The notes beneath the pieces were generated by a model, which saw only the letters and a program-made list of their open reading frames with translations, was not told the DNA's origin and did not search any database. The position numbers and the translations under genes are program-made. This document shows, piece after piece, positions 39,588-54,500 of a DNA stretch of 64,000 nucleotides. Each line of letters opens with the position of its first letter. Within the stretch, counting starts at the first letter, position 1. The DNA is from Eumeta japonica (taxonomy: Eukaryota > Arthropoda > Insecta > Lepidoptera > Psychidae), in contig BGZK01000147.1 of NCBI GenBank assembly GCA_005406025.1, forward strand, positions 62,001 to 126,000, in the 5' to 3' direction.

Positions 39588-42500
39588 TTGTGTGTAATAT
39601 ATATTTATTTATATATGGTGTGTCACGATGTAATTCGCACCAACAACGTTTTATACGGTACCTAGTATTACAATCTTTAGCCTTCAGTTTCAGTTGCAAG
39701 AACATAAAATTAATTTCTTCAACTTTCATATCGAACAAGTTCTATTACAGTCGTGATGCCGATTCTGACCATGTTCCCCACTTCACTCACGGTACCGGTC
39801 CTGGTCTTGCACTCAATTCTGATCCCACTCCTGCATTTAATTCCGATCCCGGTCTCGTTTTTGGTTTCAACCCCAATCTTGCTTTCGATTCTGATCACGG
39901 TACCACTTTCGATTAAAAAATGTATTTTTATTTATCAGAAACCTTCCTGGGTGTACGCACAACCCATCGCGATTTCGTCGCAATCGCACGAATAATCCAA
40001 CAGATTAACAAACAAGGAAATGTTGCCTTGCCAAGCCCAATAATTTAATAATTTGTTGTTGAGCACGTGGACAACAGATTTTATTACTTAGTCTATTGAA
40101 TCTGTTGGATTGAAAAACAATGTTTTTTTTTTTAAGTATTATACAAACCATTGAAAGCATTTAGGTTTTAAATTTCGAGAATTGTAGTATTAGATTAAAA
40201 TACACAGGTAAGCTCTTCCAAATTTAAATATTCTTTGTTGTCTTCAAAGTTAAGTAATTACGACAAAATTTGACTACGAAGACAAATTACAAAATAAGTA
40301 CAATAATCTCTTAATTATAATTTTTCTTCAAACAGTTATTACAAAAATATTAGGAAAAATAAAATAAACATTAAATACTATCTTTTTAACAAAAAGAAGC
40401 CATTGAAAAATGGACGACGCTATATATCGCTGTCGAGGTAATAATCCCTTAATTGAATGAAGACATTCCGCCCTTGACTGCACGCCCTTCCCTGTTTATT
40501 TTTATTATATATTACACCTGGTTATGTTTAGTTCTGTATCTTAATAAATACTTTTCTGATCAGTATCAATTTCAAACTGAAACTGGAATTAATGACCAAG
40601 TGCAACCATTCTAAAATCCAAACACTAATATCGAGTAAAAACACTTTGATACTACGAGGCAAAAATATGCAAGTATTTTAACCTACGTCGCTGGGCGAGA
40701 ACTAAAAATAAAGCTGTAGCGAGCGGGTTAACAGCCAGAACATGCCCATGAGCGCTGCTGGTCAGTTACGTTTAACGGCGGGCGATATCGGTATGAATCC
40801 AAAGCAGAAGTCGTACGGTTTTCATTTGCACGGGTATTGCCGTGTCACAAATAAAGTTACTGCGTGGTCAACTTCTATTACGCCGTGACATCGTTTTAAT
40901 GATGTAACACTATTACTTTTAGGCACATCGCGATATGGCTATACGATGTTTTAAAATCAACAAAAAGGATCAATCGGTACACGGGCTCCGAGAGGTGTTA
41001 TCATTCAAATGGTAAAATATCTAGTTTAGGTTTAACCGAAATAGGTACGATATCGCCTTGGCGTCGTGTTATCCGTGTTCATAATATAAGGAAAATGCGC
41101 TCAACAAGCGTTTCAACCAACTCAAAGCCACATCGAAATTGTTTCCGGTAGACCGTAACTGATCTGTCGCGGAGGCGAGCGCCCGGCGGCGGCCCTACGC
41201 GCCGTACGCTATCGATTAGTACACCCCAAAGTAAATAAGACGTTTATCGTCCGTGTCGACTCCGCAAATAAACTTTATCGCTATGCGCACAGTCGACGTC
41301 GCGCGGCGTCCGGACCACAGTCAACACGTTCGCGATCGCGATTATGCGTAGCATAATTTTTTTGTTAGATTTTTCTATTTATATCGTCCTTTATGCAGTT
41401 GTCTTGTTTTAATTATTTGCGGCTGGAATAATCATTCCACAGTGCTTTATCTATACATATAGTAAAATCGTAAGGAAGCCAAACCTGTACATTAAATATT
41501 TTTTGAAAAAAAAAGTAAGCGGTATAGACCTCAAATCTGCTCCTTTTAAGAATTTTGTCCATTTTGTATTTGTTTGTTTGTTTGCCATCACTTAAAAATT
41601 AATAGCTCGATTCGAATAAAACTTTCTGTCTTATATTAACAGTAATGTACTGTTTATTTTAGGACACAATTTATCACGCTACAGCGGCTATACACAGAAC
41701 AAATTCAAATTTTTCCTGTCCTTAATTTGAAGTACCTAATGAATAGATTTGGACAAATGATATCTACCTACCGTTAGATGTTTTGACAATAGGAGTATTA
41801 TAGATAAAAAATGTGTTTTACTATCTATAACTTACATATATATTTTTTAAATAAATAAAATTCACGACAAGAAATAAATCCGCTATAAACATCGTGACTT
41901 TGAAGAAGACCATTACATGAGGTCTATGATTTTCTATGGGTGATGAAAGACAACGACGGAATGGAGGACAACTTTCGTGTTTTTAAAACATTTATATTTC
42001 ATAACCAATACGCGAATGAAGTCGTAAATAACAGCTAATTCATTAACAAGCAATATTGTACAAAGAAAACTGTTTTTGTCTTTCTATCATATAACAAAAC
42101 GATATTAAAGATGAAGGTATTCATTTTATGTCCCACGCAGATGGAGCCGCGAGCGAAAGTTATAGTTAGTTATGAACTTATAGCTTTAAAACAATCAATT
42201 TTTCATCATTATATAAGATTTCTGTTTTTGTAGATAATCAAACTAATCATGTACAAAAGCCATATCGTCAAGGTTAATTTAAATACTGTAAAATAATATT
42301 TGTGGGCAAATAACGTAGATTAACATCAAGATCAAAGTAGATATAAAATCTAATGACAAACAAATGATTAGGCACATGCTCTCGTGACGTAGGCATGTAC
42401 AAAATGGGTAGATTTACGGTAATGAGGACAAAGCGACGTTGATAATGCCACTCTATATTATATTATTCGGATATCCCATCGAAATGAAATGTATAACATC

Positions 42501-45500
42501 TTTTATAAAAATACAAATCGTTTCCTCTTACTTTACAGTTTTGTCATTGTACCAAACGTACTAAATATGCATAATACGATTTAATATTCATATCGGGTGC
42601 TTAGCGCGATAAAAATAACGCTGCCGTGAACGATCGATTAACTCTACGCAGCAGCGGCAGGTGGGTGGGGGTGGGCGAAGGAAACGAAGCAATCGATAGT
42701 GAATTAACCATAGAGCGTAAAACAGTTAAAGCATTATTTATGTCTAAACTACATATTAAAATTTGTTAGGATACGCTACTTAAAGCCAATTAGCAATTTA
42801 ATGGAACGTTAATGACTCGCTCGTATGCCACAAAAACACACAGTTGCTTTTATTATATATCGGAACTAACCATTCGTACCAAACTCGTGTGGGCGTTTTG
42901 ACTGTAAAAGGGATTTATTTATCTAAATGTGATTTTATTTTATAAGAAAAGTTTAACAAGAAAAAGTAAAAGTAATGAAAATAATCATATAGACTTCATC
43001 GCCTATGCTCTATCGAATTTAATTCGACAGCAAGTACGACAGGAGTTTATAAATTTGAGTTAAACTAAGGCATGTTGCATTCAACCAAAGCACTTTTCCT
43101 AAGAACAAGAACATGTAACGCTCATATATAAGGAAGAACATATTTTCTTAACATAAAGTGGAAAGTTCTCAAGAGCCTTGCTTTGCATCGAGAATATCAC
43201 TTTTGTTACAATAAAACATTTTATTTTTATTTTAAGACCACTAGATTTTATTTAGTTGAAATGTTTTAATTTTATGTAGAAAATAACAATCAAACTAAGA
43301 TTCATATTTCCATAACTTAAGACCACATGCTCCCATTTTTAAGTATGATGATGTTGATAGCAAGAAAATCGTTTTTGAGAAAGATATGCAAATTTCAAAA
43401 CACGATACTAAATTTAATGATTTAATGTTGGTATTTTATTTTAACATAGCGTTATTCGATCCGAGTATTATAGAAAGTCAATTGGATCAGTAATTATTTT
43501 AGATTAATTTATAAAAGTTTAAAATTAAGATGACATGTTTTTGATTTTAAAGTATTTATACCTTAATTCAAAACAGTAAGGTAAGTTATATAATTGTACT
43601 TATCAAAAGTTTCAATAATTTATGGTTTTTTAAACATATTTTTACTTTCATTGCAATAATCAAAGTAAAATTACTACAATCCATAAATTATTCGAGTTTC
43701 CTATACACCCAAAGATTAATATTATTTAGGATTATCCATAATAATATATGATGGGAAAAAAACATGATTTACATATGTCCGTTATTGTTTAATAGTAGAC
43801 ACTAAAAAATTAACCCTTACCAAAAAGATTGAATTTAATATGTACTAAGTCGTAAACAGAAGTATGTTTGTATGTAAATCTTCAAATCCAATAATTTGGG
43901 ATGTTTTATTTTCTTTAAAAGCTCTGTAACAAGTCTTGTATACACCCTAAAACCTCTATAAAGTATTATAATTACTTACTTTTAAATGATAACATTAGAA
44001 ATATATTTTTAAAACCCTCAAATTTAGAATTACTTTTAAAATGACAATAATCCAGTAACCTTTCATTTATAACATTATATTAAATATCATTTACCTCATA
44101 CTAGTTTAGAATTATCTACCTACTACAATCTTCCTTATTTTTCCTAGGCACTCCTAATATAAATATTAACATATATTAAATAAATTGGTATATAAAAGCT
44201 TTACAATTAGGACTATAATTAACTTAATTTATCATTTAATTAAGTTAATTATAGTCCTACGTGTAATCGTTCTAATTTATTATAGAAATCAGAACATAAT
44301 ACTTTTTAAAACTTAATTTACGTCGTAGAAATTATCAATTAATCATATGAGTTTTTTTTTTAATATTGTAAAATATACTTTAAACTAAAAATAAAGTCTA
44401 ACATATATTTGTTAGGCTGCCTTATTAGGCTTGAGTTTCTATATGGTACAAAATAGTATATTTTGTACACAAATCTTCATATTCAATAATTTTTCTTTCT
44501 AGTCTTATTGATTTTATAACGAGCAATGTAATTAACTACAAGCGATATTCAGAATTATTAGTTATATACAATAAATCTTGAACTTGGATTCCATTTGGAT
44601 TTTTTTAGAATGGTTCAGAAATATGTATTATATAATATAGCGTGTTGTGTATCGACGCATTTCGATTTAGGTTCAGAATAACATTCAATAAACATCGATA
44701 AAACACAGTCAAATAACTTGAACACAGTAAAAACAGTGAAAAGAACGAGTCACCTAGAAAACAGCAAATAATACAATCAAGTAGGTATAATGCACAAAAC
44801 TATTTATGACAAACAGCAAATTGACGTCAATGCAATTTGCAACGCTCAACGTAATGCAACGCAATTACATGTATTTCATATAGAGCACATTTTTTTTACC
44901 TTATTATGCTTTGATATTAAATGAAGAACTATGGAACTTTAAAAAAATATTTTTTTATTTGTAACAATATACCTGTGCTCTTCGTACTAAATTTAGTCTG
45001 TTTTAGTTTAACTACGTAGTTTCTAGTACCAAAAAAACTTTTACTTGCCGTAAAACTAAATCTCTTAATCTTAATATATTTTTTTTTACATAAAATCGAT
45101 TCGAAATAAGAACATTGCGACAAAAACAATAAATAATTTGTATTTTTGCGACAAGAGAAATCTATTTTTACTAGGAAGTTGTAATTTTTTAACTAAAGAG
45201 TTTTTATCTTAATCCCAATAACATCTAAACAATTTTTGTTATTCTGTAAGAAGAAAGTATTTTTTAAAATAAGATTAATTTGCTTGAATTTACATAATAA
45301 TTTTGAGAAAACTGTTTTTTTTTTTATCTAAATTATCTTTTTTTCTGTGTAGTTAAGGAACTCTCATTTATAATTTATAGTTATAAATGCATTACAAATA
45401 TAATCAATCTGATCATAGAATACCGTCAATACTATACTCAACACAATAGTGACATCTTATACATACGAAAACAGCCTGTAGATCATTTTTATATCGTAAG

Positions 45501-48500
45501 CAATGTTCTATTATGGCCACAAACAGTTTCATATAATGAAACTATTACTATTGTCAAATAATATAAAGTTTTATCTAATGACGCTACAATTAGTCAATTT
45601 CTGTCACGGACGTCCGTTGTTGAAGTTCTGCACAACTACCTTGAGAAATTGTAAGTTTCAAAAAGTTATTAAAATGAAAAAAACTGTGGCACTCTGCGAG
45701 TGCTGAGAGAAGTGAAAACTTGAAAAATTACGTGTGTATTTTTTGAAACGTCAGGAAATATTTTATTGTGCAGGAAATACTTTTAAATGAAGTACTTTTT
45801 TTATTAATTATTACAAACTGCTACTACAAAAATTATATTACAATTTTCATTTAATGCGCTACTGTGTATGAAAAATAATACTTATTATTTTACATACAAA
45901 AATTGCAATCTATTGCTTAAAACGTAAATTTACAAATACAATACGAAAAGTTCGGACATGAATATATATCTATGTTGTACGTATAGTTATATTATCCATG
46001 TATTCCAACTCAAACTCAAGTCTCATGTAAACGGGGCCAATATATATATAGATACTTATATACAGAGGGGTCGATTACGGTAACTGTAACAGTGTCGCGA
46101 GTTGAATGATTTTTTCCCCTCTCAAAAATGCCCAACGCGCCTAAAAAAGTTTTCACTTCAATAAAGTTATATAAAAGTCGTGTAAAAATATCTCTTCAAT
46201 ATCATTTAAATCTGTTTTTTCCTGAAATCCATCCATCATTATTAGCTAAAAAAATACGTCATTTAGAATTCATTACGGTCTAAATGTTATTGGACAGAAA
46301 TAACCGTTGTTGGACAGAAGCTTTTCCTCCAGATTTTCACGACTTACGATCTAAAGCCGTCCGTAAACGACGGTGCTTCGCGACTGTTGTCGGGCCGGTT
46401 GTCCACCTGATGGAAGGCCATCTGACTTAGCGACAACCTAACTTAACCTACCCCGGCGATTGTTGGTCCTATAAGCGATATAACCTACCGATTGACCCTT
46501 CAACTCGCCGATTCTGTTAAATAACGAAGTGGCAATAGTTATACTCACTAGTCAAAAGAACAACGTCGATACTCTGATTTTTATGCAAACGAAGTCGTTT
46601 TGGATTTTAACCCGCAGGTATACTATAAACATGGCTCTTTCCATCTCATTCCTTTGCACGTCATGACTCTGCGTTTGTTTATAAAATCAACAGTAAGTTA
46701 ACACGTCTAACGAATGTTAGCTTGCTGATAACATGCACTGTTCAAGTCTGAGTTATCTGAGTTAGACACTGAGCTATTTTAAACTCTAAAGACGCTGCGT
46801 AGTTTCTCCGAATACTGTCCAGTCTAGTTAAATAACTGTTTGTGACCTCTTTATCTACTCAATCTGACAGTTTAAGCCGAATGGACATATTCGTCAATAA
46901 CGTACATAGGAGAGTTTTCAACTGTCGTCGCAGTGGGTACATGGCCATTTGACGTAATCGAGTCATCACCGTGTTCATTTTTACACCCCCCTTTTAAACG
47001 AAATCTCTACTAAGGTCCTCGACCATGACGTCAAGCTAAATTCCGTGACTTCGCCATTATCACTGTGTCGATCATCCAATCGAAAGTGTGAGCGATGTTA
47101 TTCGCCATCGATGTTAATACCGTACCCTTTCTAATGTAGAAGCTTGAAAATGTCTCTTAATGTTGTGGTAAGTGATTTCGGAGGTTGGTGGTTCGGAATT
47201 TTCAGAGGTTTCAAATATATTCTCGTGTTACACCTCTATTATGCAGTGGCGTCGCTTATACGTCGTTCTGAACTTGAACAAACACAGCGGCATTGTTATA
47301 TAAATCTATACTATGGTATATCAACATGCTTATTTTATTTCTCGAAACGGCATTGTTCCACAGCTCGTTATCGAACGAGACAGATATACCTATCGATTAA
47401 TCTTTAGTGAATTATATATGTGCATCGTAATGAAAAAAATTAATAGCAAATTCGTAAACGGCGTGAATTGAACCATTTTCATATGACAACCCTTAAAGTA
47501 ACGCGCGCAAGGTATGCGATAATATAGTGTGGAGCATCTGACCTCGGCACAAAATAACACAGGGCCAGAGACGAACTACACCGTGAGCGCTACACAAAGA
47601 ATTTTTAACGTGTAAACATTTTTATCACCATTATTGTAACGTGTGCTTTACACTATATTGTTTTATATTGAATTTATTGTAAAATTATGTAAATTAAAAT
47701 AGATTTACAAGGTACATAAACTGTTCGTTTACTCCATTTTATTTGTTTTTTTTTTATAATTGTAAATAAATTTTATGTAGGTATGTCTGATTACATAGTT
47801 CTTAAAGGAATGCCAATATTCAATATTTTTTTTATTTTATTTTGTACCTAACGTAATAAAGAACGGTGGTAACACAGTGGTTAAAAACATTGTCTTCAAA
47901 TTAGAAGGTACTGAGTTCAGTTTCTGACAAAAACAGAAGAACTGACCAATGAGGTCTAACTAAGCCAAATTAACACCGTTCACGCCATACATCGTATCGG
48001 TGACAACGTAAGTTAGCAGTTCCCGGTCCGCAGTGGTCAGCGCGGTGGGATCAAGGTACAAGCTCCTCAATACGATATATACAGCTTGTGGGTGCGTGCG
48101 CCTCAGCAATGGGGTAGCGAGAGACCTGATAGAGCATGTTGCACTTACCTATTTCGATAATGACTTACATTCACCTCAATAAAATCATTCCAATTATTGT
48201 ATTTTTTCCGAATCCTATACTTATGTTTTTGCAATAGAAGTAAACCCAGATTCGACCTAAATATTCGACATAAATATTCCGTCGAATGTCATCGCATTCA
48301 TTTCTATTTTTTTTTTAATATTTAAATATTTTATTTGATATTATATAGATTATATGGAACTTGTTTTTGAAAACGTCGAAACATTATTGAAAAAGATGTA
48401 GTTCCAGAGACCAAGAACCTGTTATATATTCGATACGAGCGGGTGCAAGACTAAAGAAACGTTTAAGTAATTTGAAACTTTTCGATATCAATTAAAAGTT

Positions 48501-51500
48501 ATCGCTAAACGGTAAGATATCAGCAGGCAAAGTTAACGAGCTGTTATATCCGAGTTACAGGATGAAGAAGCAACCTCGTGCATGACGCATCAGTGGGCTT
48601 TCGGTTTGTGAAGCAATTTTTCTTTCAAACGCTAGTCCTGAAGCGAGAAATAGAACATTACTGCATGTATTGATTCTTATAGCGTTAGAATCAATCTTTT
48701 CGAAAACCATCACAGACGAGGTTAAGGAGACAAAATATATTTATATTTTTACGTCACTGAATACAGTTTACTAAGTAGAAATCCACTACTATATTGACGT
48801 TTCCGTCGCCTGCTGTATTCCCCTGCGGCGTCGTCACACGCCGATCGCTTTTGAGTGTACAGAACACTGCGGCGAATCATTTGATAAAAGTTATTTTAGA
48901 AATAAAAATTTATAATTAATTAATAAAAATTCTATAATTTTTTTATTTTCCCTTACACACTTTCAACTTTTTATTAGCCTTACGAAACCGAATCAACAGA
49001 ATTATTTTTCGTTTGGCGATTTTGTGTCATATTTTCGCAAAAACTAATACATTTTTTGGGCGCAGTAAAGTACTGCAACTCTAGATATCTACTAAAACTT
49101 CGTCACATGACCGCTCCAATCCATCCACCAGAAGTTATCTGGCTATAGATAACTATTGCTATCCGTGCGAAGCCGGAGCGGCTCGCTATTATTAAAATAG
49201 AAGATAATAATGTGAATACCGCATTGTTGTAATCAAATAGAACGTATATGTCAGTCGATGGCGTAGGCCGCAATGAGTGAATTAACTGAATATTACAAAC
49301 GTGTAGATTTCAACTAGCACGAAAATAGTGTTGTACAAGAAAAATCAACAATGACAAATAATTATTATTCGGTAGACGTAATTGTTACACAAAAGTTACC
49401 TATGTCTACTTATAATATTTGATAATAAATATAAGTACACTATGTGTGGATATTCTGAATCTCATAAAACAGACGCATTAAAGAGTTATTTCCATATCGG
49501 ATATTGATATCGTACGAAAACAGAAATACAATAATAATTGTCTAGCCTTGTTTTATTTCTAGATATTCAGTTGAAATCAAAGTTACCGTTAGTCTAACAT
49601 TATTTTGTGAGTTTTGGCAAGACTTTAAGTTAATTCCAAGTAAAGAGCATTGATTATGGAGAAAAATAACAGTAAGCATAAACTCATTAAATTAGTGTAT
49701 ATTTATCTCATTTTTTGCGGAAATAGAGAAAGCATTTTCATAGTCTAAAATTTATTACTACAGCCATATTATTTAACAAATAAATTGGAAACGGCGTCGT
49801 GCACGCAGTATTTTATTGGATAGTCAAGAATGGTGATCGTTAATTTTAGTAGCCCCAATGACAAGCAAATCATCCAATACGAAAACAGATAAAGCGAAAA
49901 AGATTAAAATAAAGTACAACCATGAATATCGATATTGTCAAATGGTATCAAACAATAATTATTTGGGAAACGATTCCAGGATTTCTCATTTAGTGAAAGT
50001 AATAGAAAAACAACTTAAACGTACAAATCCATGTTTGCGCACACTTATTTTTGCAATCATTTTAATATTTTTCAATTCTTCAGAAGAAATGTACAATTTG
50101 ATATTTACAATGATTAATCCAAACTCGATTTAGACGTCCTGCTTCAAAAAGCAGACGTCGTAACAATTAAATAATATCTCGGTTTACTTTCAGAAATTAT
50201 TCAATCATGATGTAATTCGTTCCGTAATAATGTTTCCAAATTTTTATTTTAATAACACTCTTTATTTCGTTAACTAAAACATAATTATCTCTTGTTTTAT
50301 TTACTCCGACTGTGGCACATCACTAATGAACATATATATCAACTCGTGGCGTACGTATGAATGATATAATTGCGAAAATGTGAAAAAAAATATATGAAAT
50401 CTAAAACACATTTTAAGATCTTTATCGGTTTGGAAAGATACTTGTATATAATTTACTTTATTCTTTATATTGTGTACTTTACATAAGTATATAAAATATT
50501 CATAATTATTTTATATATACCCCGAAAAATTACATTTTGTTTACGACTAATATATCGGTGCTTGGCGTGAGTGGCAGGACACTTGATGACTTATATATCA
50601 GTCGCTGGCGTTGAGAGGGTTAAAATGAACAAAAAAATTTCGCTATCGACGGGGCATTCTTACATAAAGTCCAAAGGTCAAGACTGTCGAAAAAAGTTGT
50701 CACAAATATATCGCTTTTGACTTGGCTTGACGTTTGATTTCATGTTCGCGTTTTTCTGTATCGCCCGACATCAACTTTAAAGTAGTTTCGCGCCACCTTC
50801 GAAACGGATGAAGAAAGTAAAAACCCAATTATAATCTTATTCGAATTGATGGATCAAAATCCAATTTAACGCAGGTGTAAATCGGGGTATTTCAAATAGG
50901 TGTATGAAAATCGCAGGAGTCGAACGAATGCGAATCGTATCTAATATAGACCTGAATGTGGGTATTTTAATTGATTATTGACTGCTGTAACCGACGTAGA
51001 TTTCGAAAACGATGACGCGCGCCGGCACCAGGGCTCATCTTAAAATTTAATTTTGTGTCAAGTCGTAAGTGCGAAAGTGATAAAAAATCGGTTTTTTTTT
51101 TAATTTCTCTTTCTGTATTTGTAAATACATCAATATATCTAAATTATTAACAAATAACGACAATATTCAGGAGCTGAACAAAAAATGATAATAAGAGTGG
51201 TTTGTTTCAAAAATTTCCCCTTTTGTGGATTGATATTTGATATGGTATTTCTAGCATAAATGTGTTCAGTATAATGTCCTGAACAAGAGCGTACCCAGGA
51301 TCGAGCAGGGGAGGGCAGCTGCTCCCACCCTGAGTACGCCCGCTATCTTCTTCTTGCAGGTAGACGTTTTCCATTACACACTACATGCACCTAACATTTC
51401 ATATAGATGTCTAATGTTTTGTGTAGAGCGAAACAAACGCGGGGGACCCAACTTAAATTTCTGATTTGCTCCATTGCCTCCACCCTTTCTAGGCTAAAAG

Positions 51501-54500
51501 CTGGGTACGCCCTTGAGATAAATAAACGAGAGAACACAAACGTCATGGTTCGTACCCCCTGTACGAACTGTGAAACATAGTAGCAGGTGATGAAACATAT
51601 ATAAATTGCTACGACCTCAAAACAAAGCAGCAATCGACCGTATGGGTCTATCGAGACGGAACCAACCAGTGGCGTGCAGGCGACGTGCTTCTAAAGGGAT
51701 TAATGGTTCTTTTTTTAATAAAACTGGACAAGTGGCTATTGTTACTTTGGAGAATTGTCGTGCCACGAATAGTGATTGGTACACGACCATTTGTTTGCCA
51801 GAAGTTTTGACAAACTCCGTAAAAATCACTGTAAACTTCATACGATCTTGAACCATGACAACGCCAGTTTTCACACGGCCAAACAGGCAAATAAATTTTT
51901 GAAGGAGAAACACGTAGAACTTATGAGCAATCCCGCATACAGTCCGGATCTGGCACCTTGTAACTTTTTTTGTTCGCGAAAATTAGGAACGAATTACGCG
52001 GTCAACGATTTTCCTCGCCAGAAGAGGCTGTCGAAGAGTATAAAAAACATATTTCCGAGGTCATCAGAGAAGAGTGGCATAAATGTTTTCAATATTGATT
52101 TATTTAATATTCATTTATGCTAACGGAAAATATTTTGAGAAACAATAAATTCATTTTTGACCATTCATAGTATTTTTTTCTCATTCATTCCAGAAATTTT
52201 CAGTGCGCCCTACGTATCTCAAAAGGAATACGTTTCCAACGGAAAAACGTTACCACTCTAATTTATGTTCTTATTTTAACAGCTTAATACTCAATAGGTA
52301 ATTCTGTACACTTGTTCATTATATATATTTTATAACGCGAAAGTTTGTTATATTAACGGTTTATGAGTACGTTAGGTATAGTTAGGCAGATAGGTTAATG
52401 ACACAATTAATTGTTATGAAATTTTATACTACACGACGTTATTGAAATGAACATTGAATACTTTTTACTGCGGTATTCCAGAAGAAATTATAAAAATTCT
52501 TAGTGATAATGTCCAAAGAGTGTTTTATATGTGTATTGTTTGTCGAGGTAGCTTACTCTAATTCTTAGATTGTTATAAACATCGAAATTTGTTGAATTTA
52601 ATAATTGAATCATTTTGAAAACTTGTCTATATCTTTGGATGTTCTATTGTAGTCTGTTTTTAATTTTAATAACGATATATAATATTATTTTACTAATGTA
52701 AAATTTATCTCTTACATAATATAAATAATATAATGCGTTGAAATAGATAAAATAAAATAATAACACAATATGTATACGATCTGAAACTCTCCGTGTGCGT
52801 ATGTTTATTACAAATGATGCTAAATAGGTACGCTACTACAAAAAATAACTGACTCTAATTTATATATCTATATGTTTTATGACTACATATTTAAATGTTT
52901 CATAATAATATGTCAGTTTAACATATTTTTCAGATTATACCATTGTAATTTGTATGCACAGGATCATTAGCGTTATTTGCATTTGGGTGTATACATTTAA
53001 GTACAAAAACTGATAACCGTGTAGTGACTATGCCCTATGTAACAACGATATCACTTCATACTGATAATAGTCTAAGTACTATAAAATTGAAGTCCAAAGT
53101 GTAAAGCATCGAGCAAAGGTCGCATCCGTTACACCTAATGTTTTATAAAAAATTGATTAGTGATACGAGCTATTACGAATTACTTATATCGCGATTAAGA
53201 TTCATTATTAGATTGAATATTTTAAATGTATAATATGTATGGATAAGTAATTGGAACATAATTATCACAATATAAATTGTGTATATTCATCCATTGAATA
53301 AATGATTATGATTTTTATTAGTGTTTAAAATATTGTTTTAATTAAAAAAAAAGATAAATGAAATGTAATAAAATTTAAGAGCCTAACTTTAAACTATTCG
53401 AGATATTAGTTTCACTTTACCCATTAAATAGAGAGAGCGCTATTAATCTGTAATTTTATTTGTTAATAGAGACATACCTAATATACGTAAAACTATATTT
53501 GGAATGAAAGTAATGACAAAAAATGGCGTATTTTTCCATTGTTTTTTAATTAATTTAAATTTAGGTTTCATTACCTTAATTATCTCAACCATTCAACATT
53601 TATAATTGATTATAAAACACAGTATTATTACGAACTACACTAATAAAATAAACAAAAAATGTAGAATAAACTCCTCTCGAGTATATATCATAATAGAATA
53701 TCACTTTATATTCAAAATGTAAGCATTTATATTTGCATACAAAATCTACTTTGAATTGGTTTTATTGTCCTTTAAATTTTGAAATATAACTTGGTTTACG
53801 ACTAAAGATGGCATATCCATGACATCGTTTACAACCAAAGTATATTGTAACACCTCACATATAAACACATTAAACCTTCCGTTTTTTGGTTCACTATTTT
53901 TTCTTTCAAAGCCTGAAGCTCAACTGTGCTCGAACGTAATAATCAGTATCCGACGACTCCTCAATTGCTTAACTTGTAAACGAGTTACATCACTTATTTT
54001 TATTAATTTACGTGTAAGCTGCAATATTTTTACAATGAATAGATATACATCAACAGATAAACTATCTAGTATATTCAACAGCACACCTACTAACGTATAT
54101 CAATATTACATTTGTACCATCGTAGACTACGCGGTGAGTACACGACCAATACAAAATCCTACACGTATGGTCACGAAGTGCCATAACGACTATTAGGACG
54201 AATAATAAAACGAATGGTCACGCTTCATAAACGACCGGAACCGGCGGAACGGCGTGACTTAAGTCTATTTGGTACACAACTGATAAACGTAACATAATGT
54301 TTGGACAAACCTGACACAATTGAAATTGTAGGCACAGATTCAGGTTTGTCGAAATGCTATTGCTGGAATTCGATTTTTAATACTGAGGGCCTCTTGGACC
54401 ATCTTTTAAACTAACATTTAACAAAAAGTCACTTTTAAAATTGATTTTGCTTTCCACGCCCTCCTCTTAACGGTTTTCAAAAGGAGGCCTCGGAACGCAT

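Noticed and set aside
39578..39916. 112-codon plus-strand frame with NSDP repeats
   Set aside because: It begins in a microsatellite and ends in a minisatellite; periodic DNA explains the periodic translation.
53819..54196. 125-codon plus-strand frame in FATP intron 1
   Set aside because: No recognisable motif, odd composition, and no neighbouring splice or promoter signals; probably chance.
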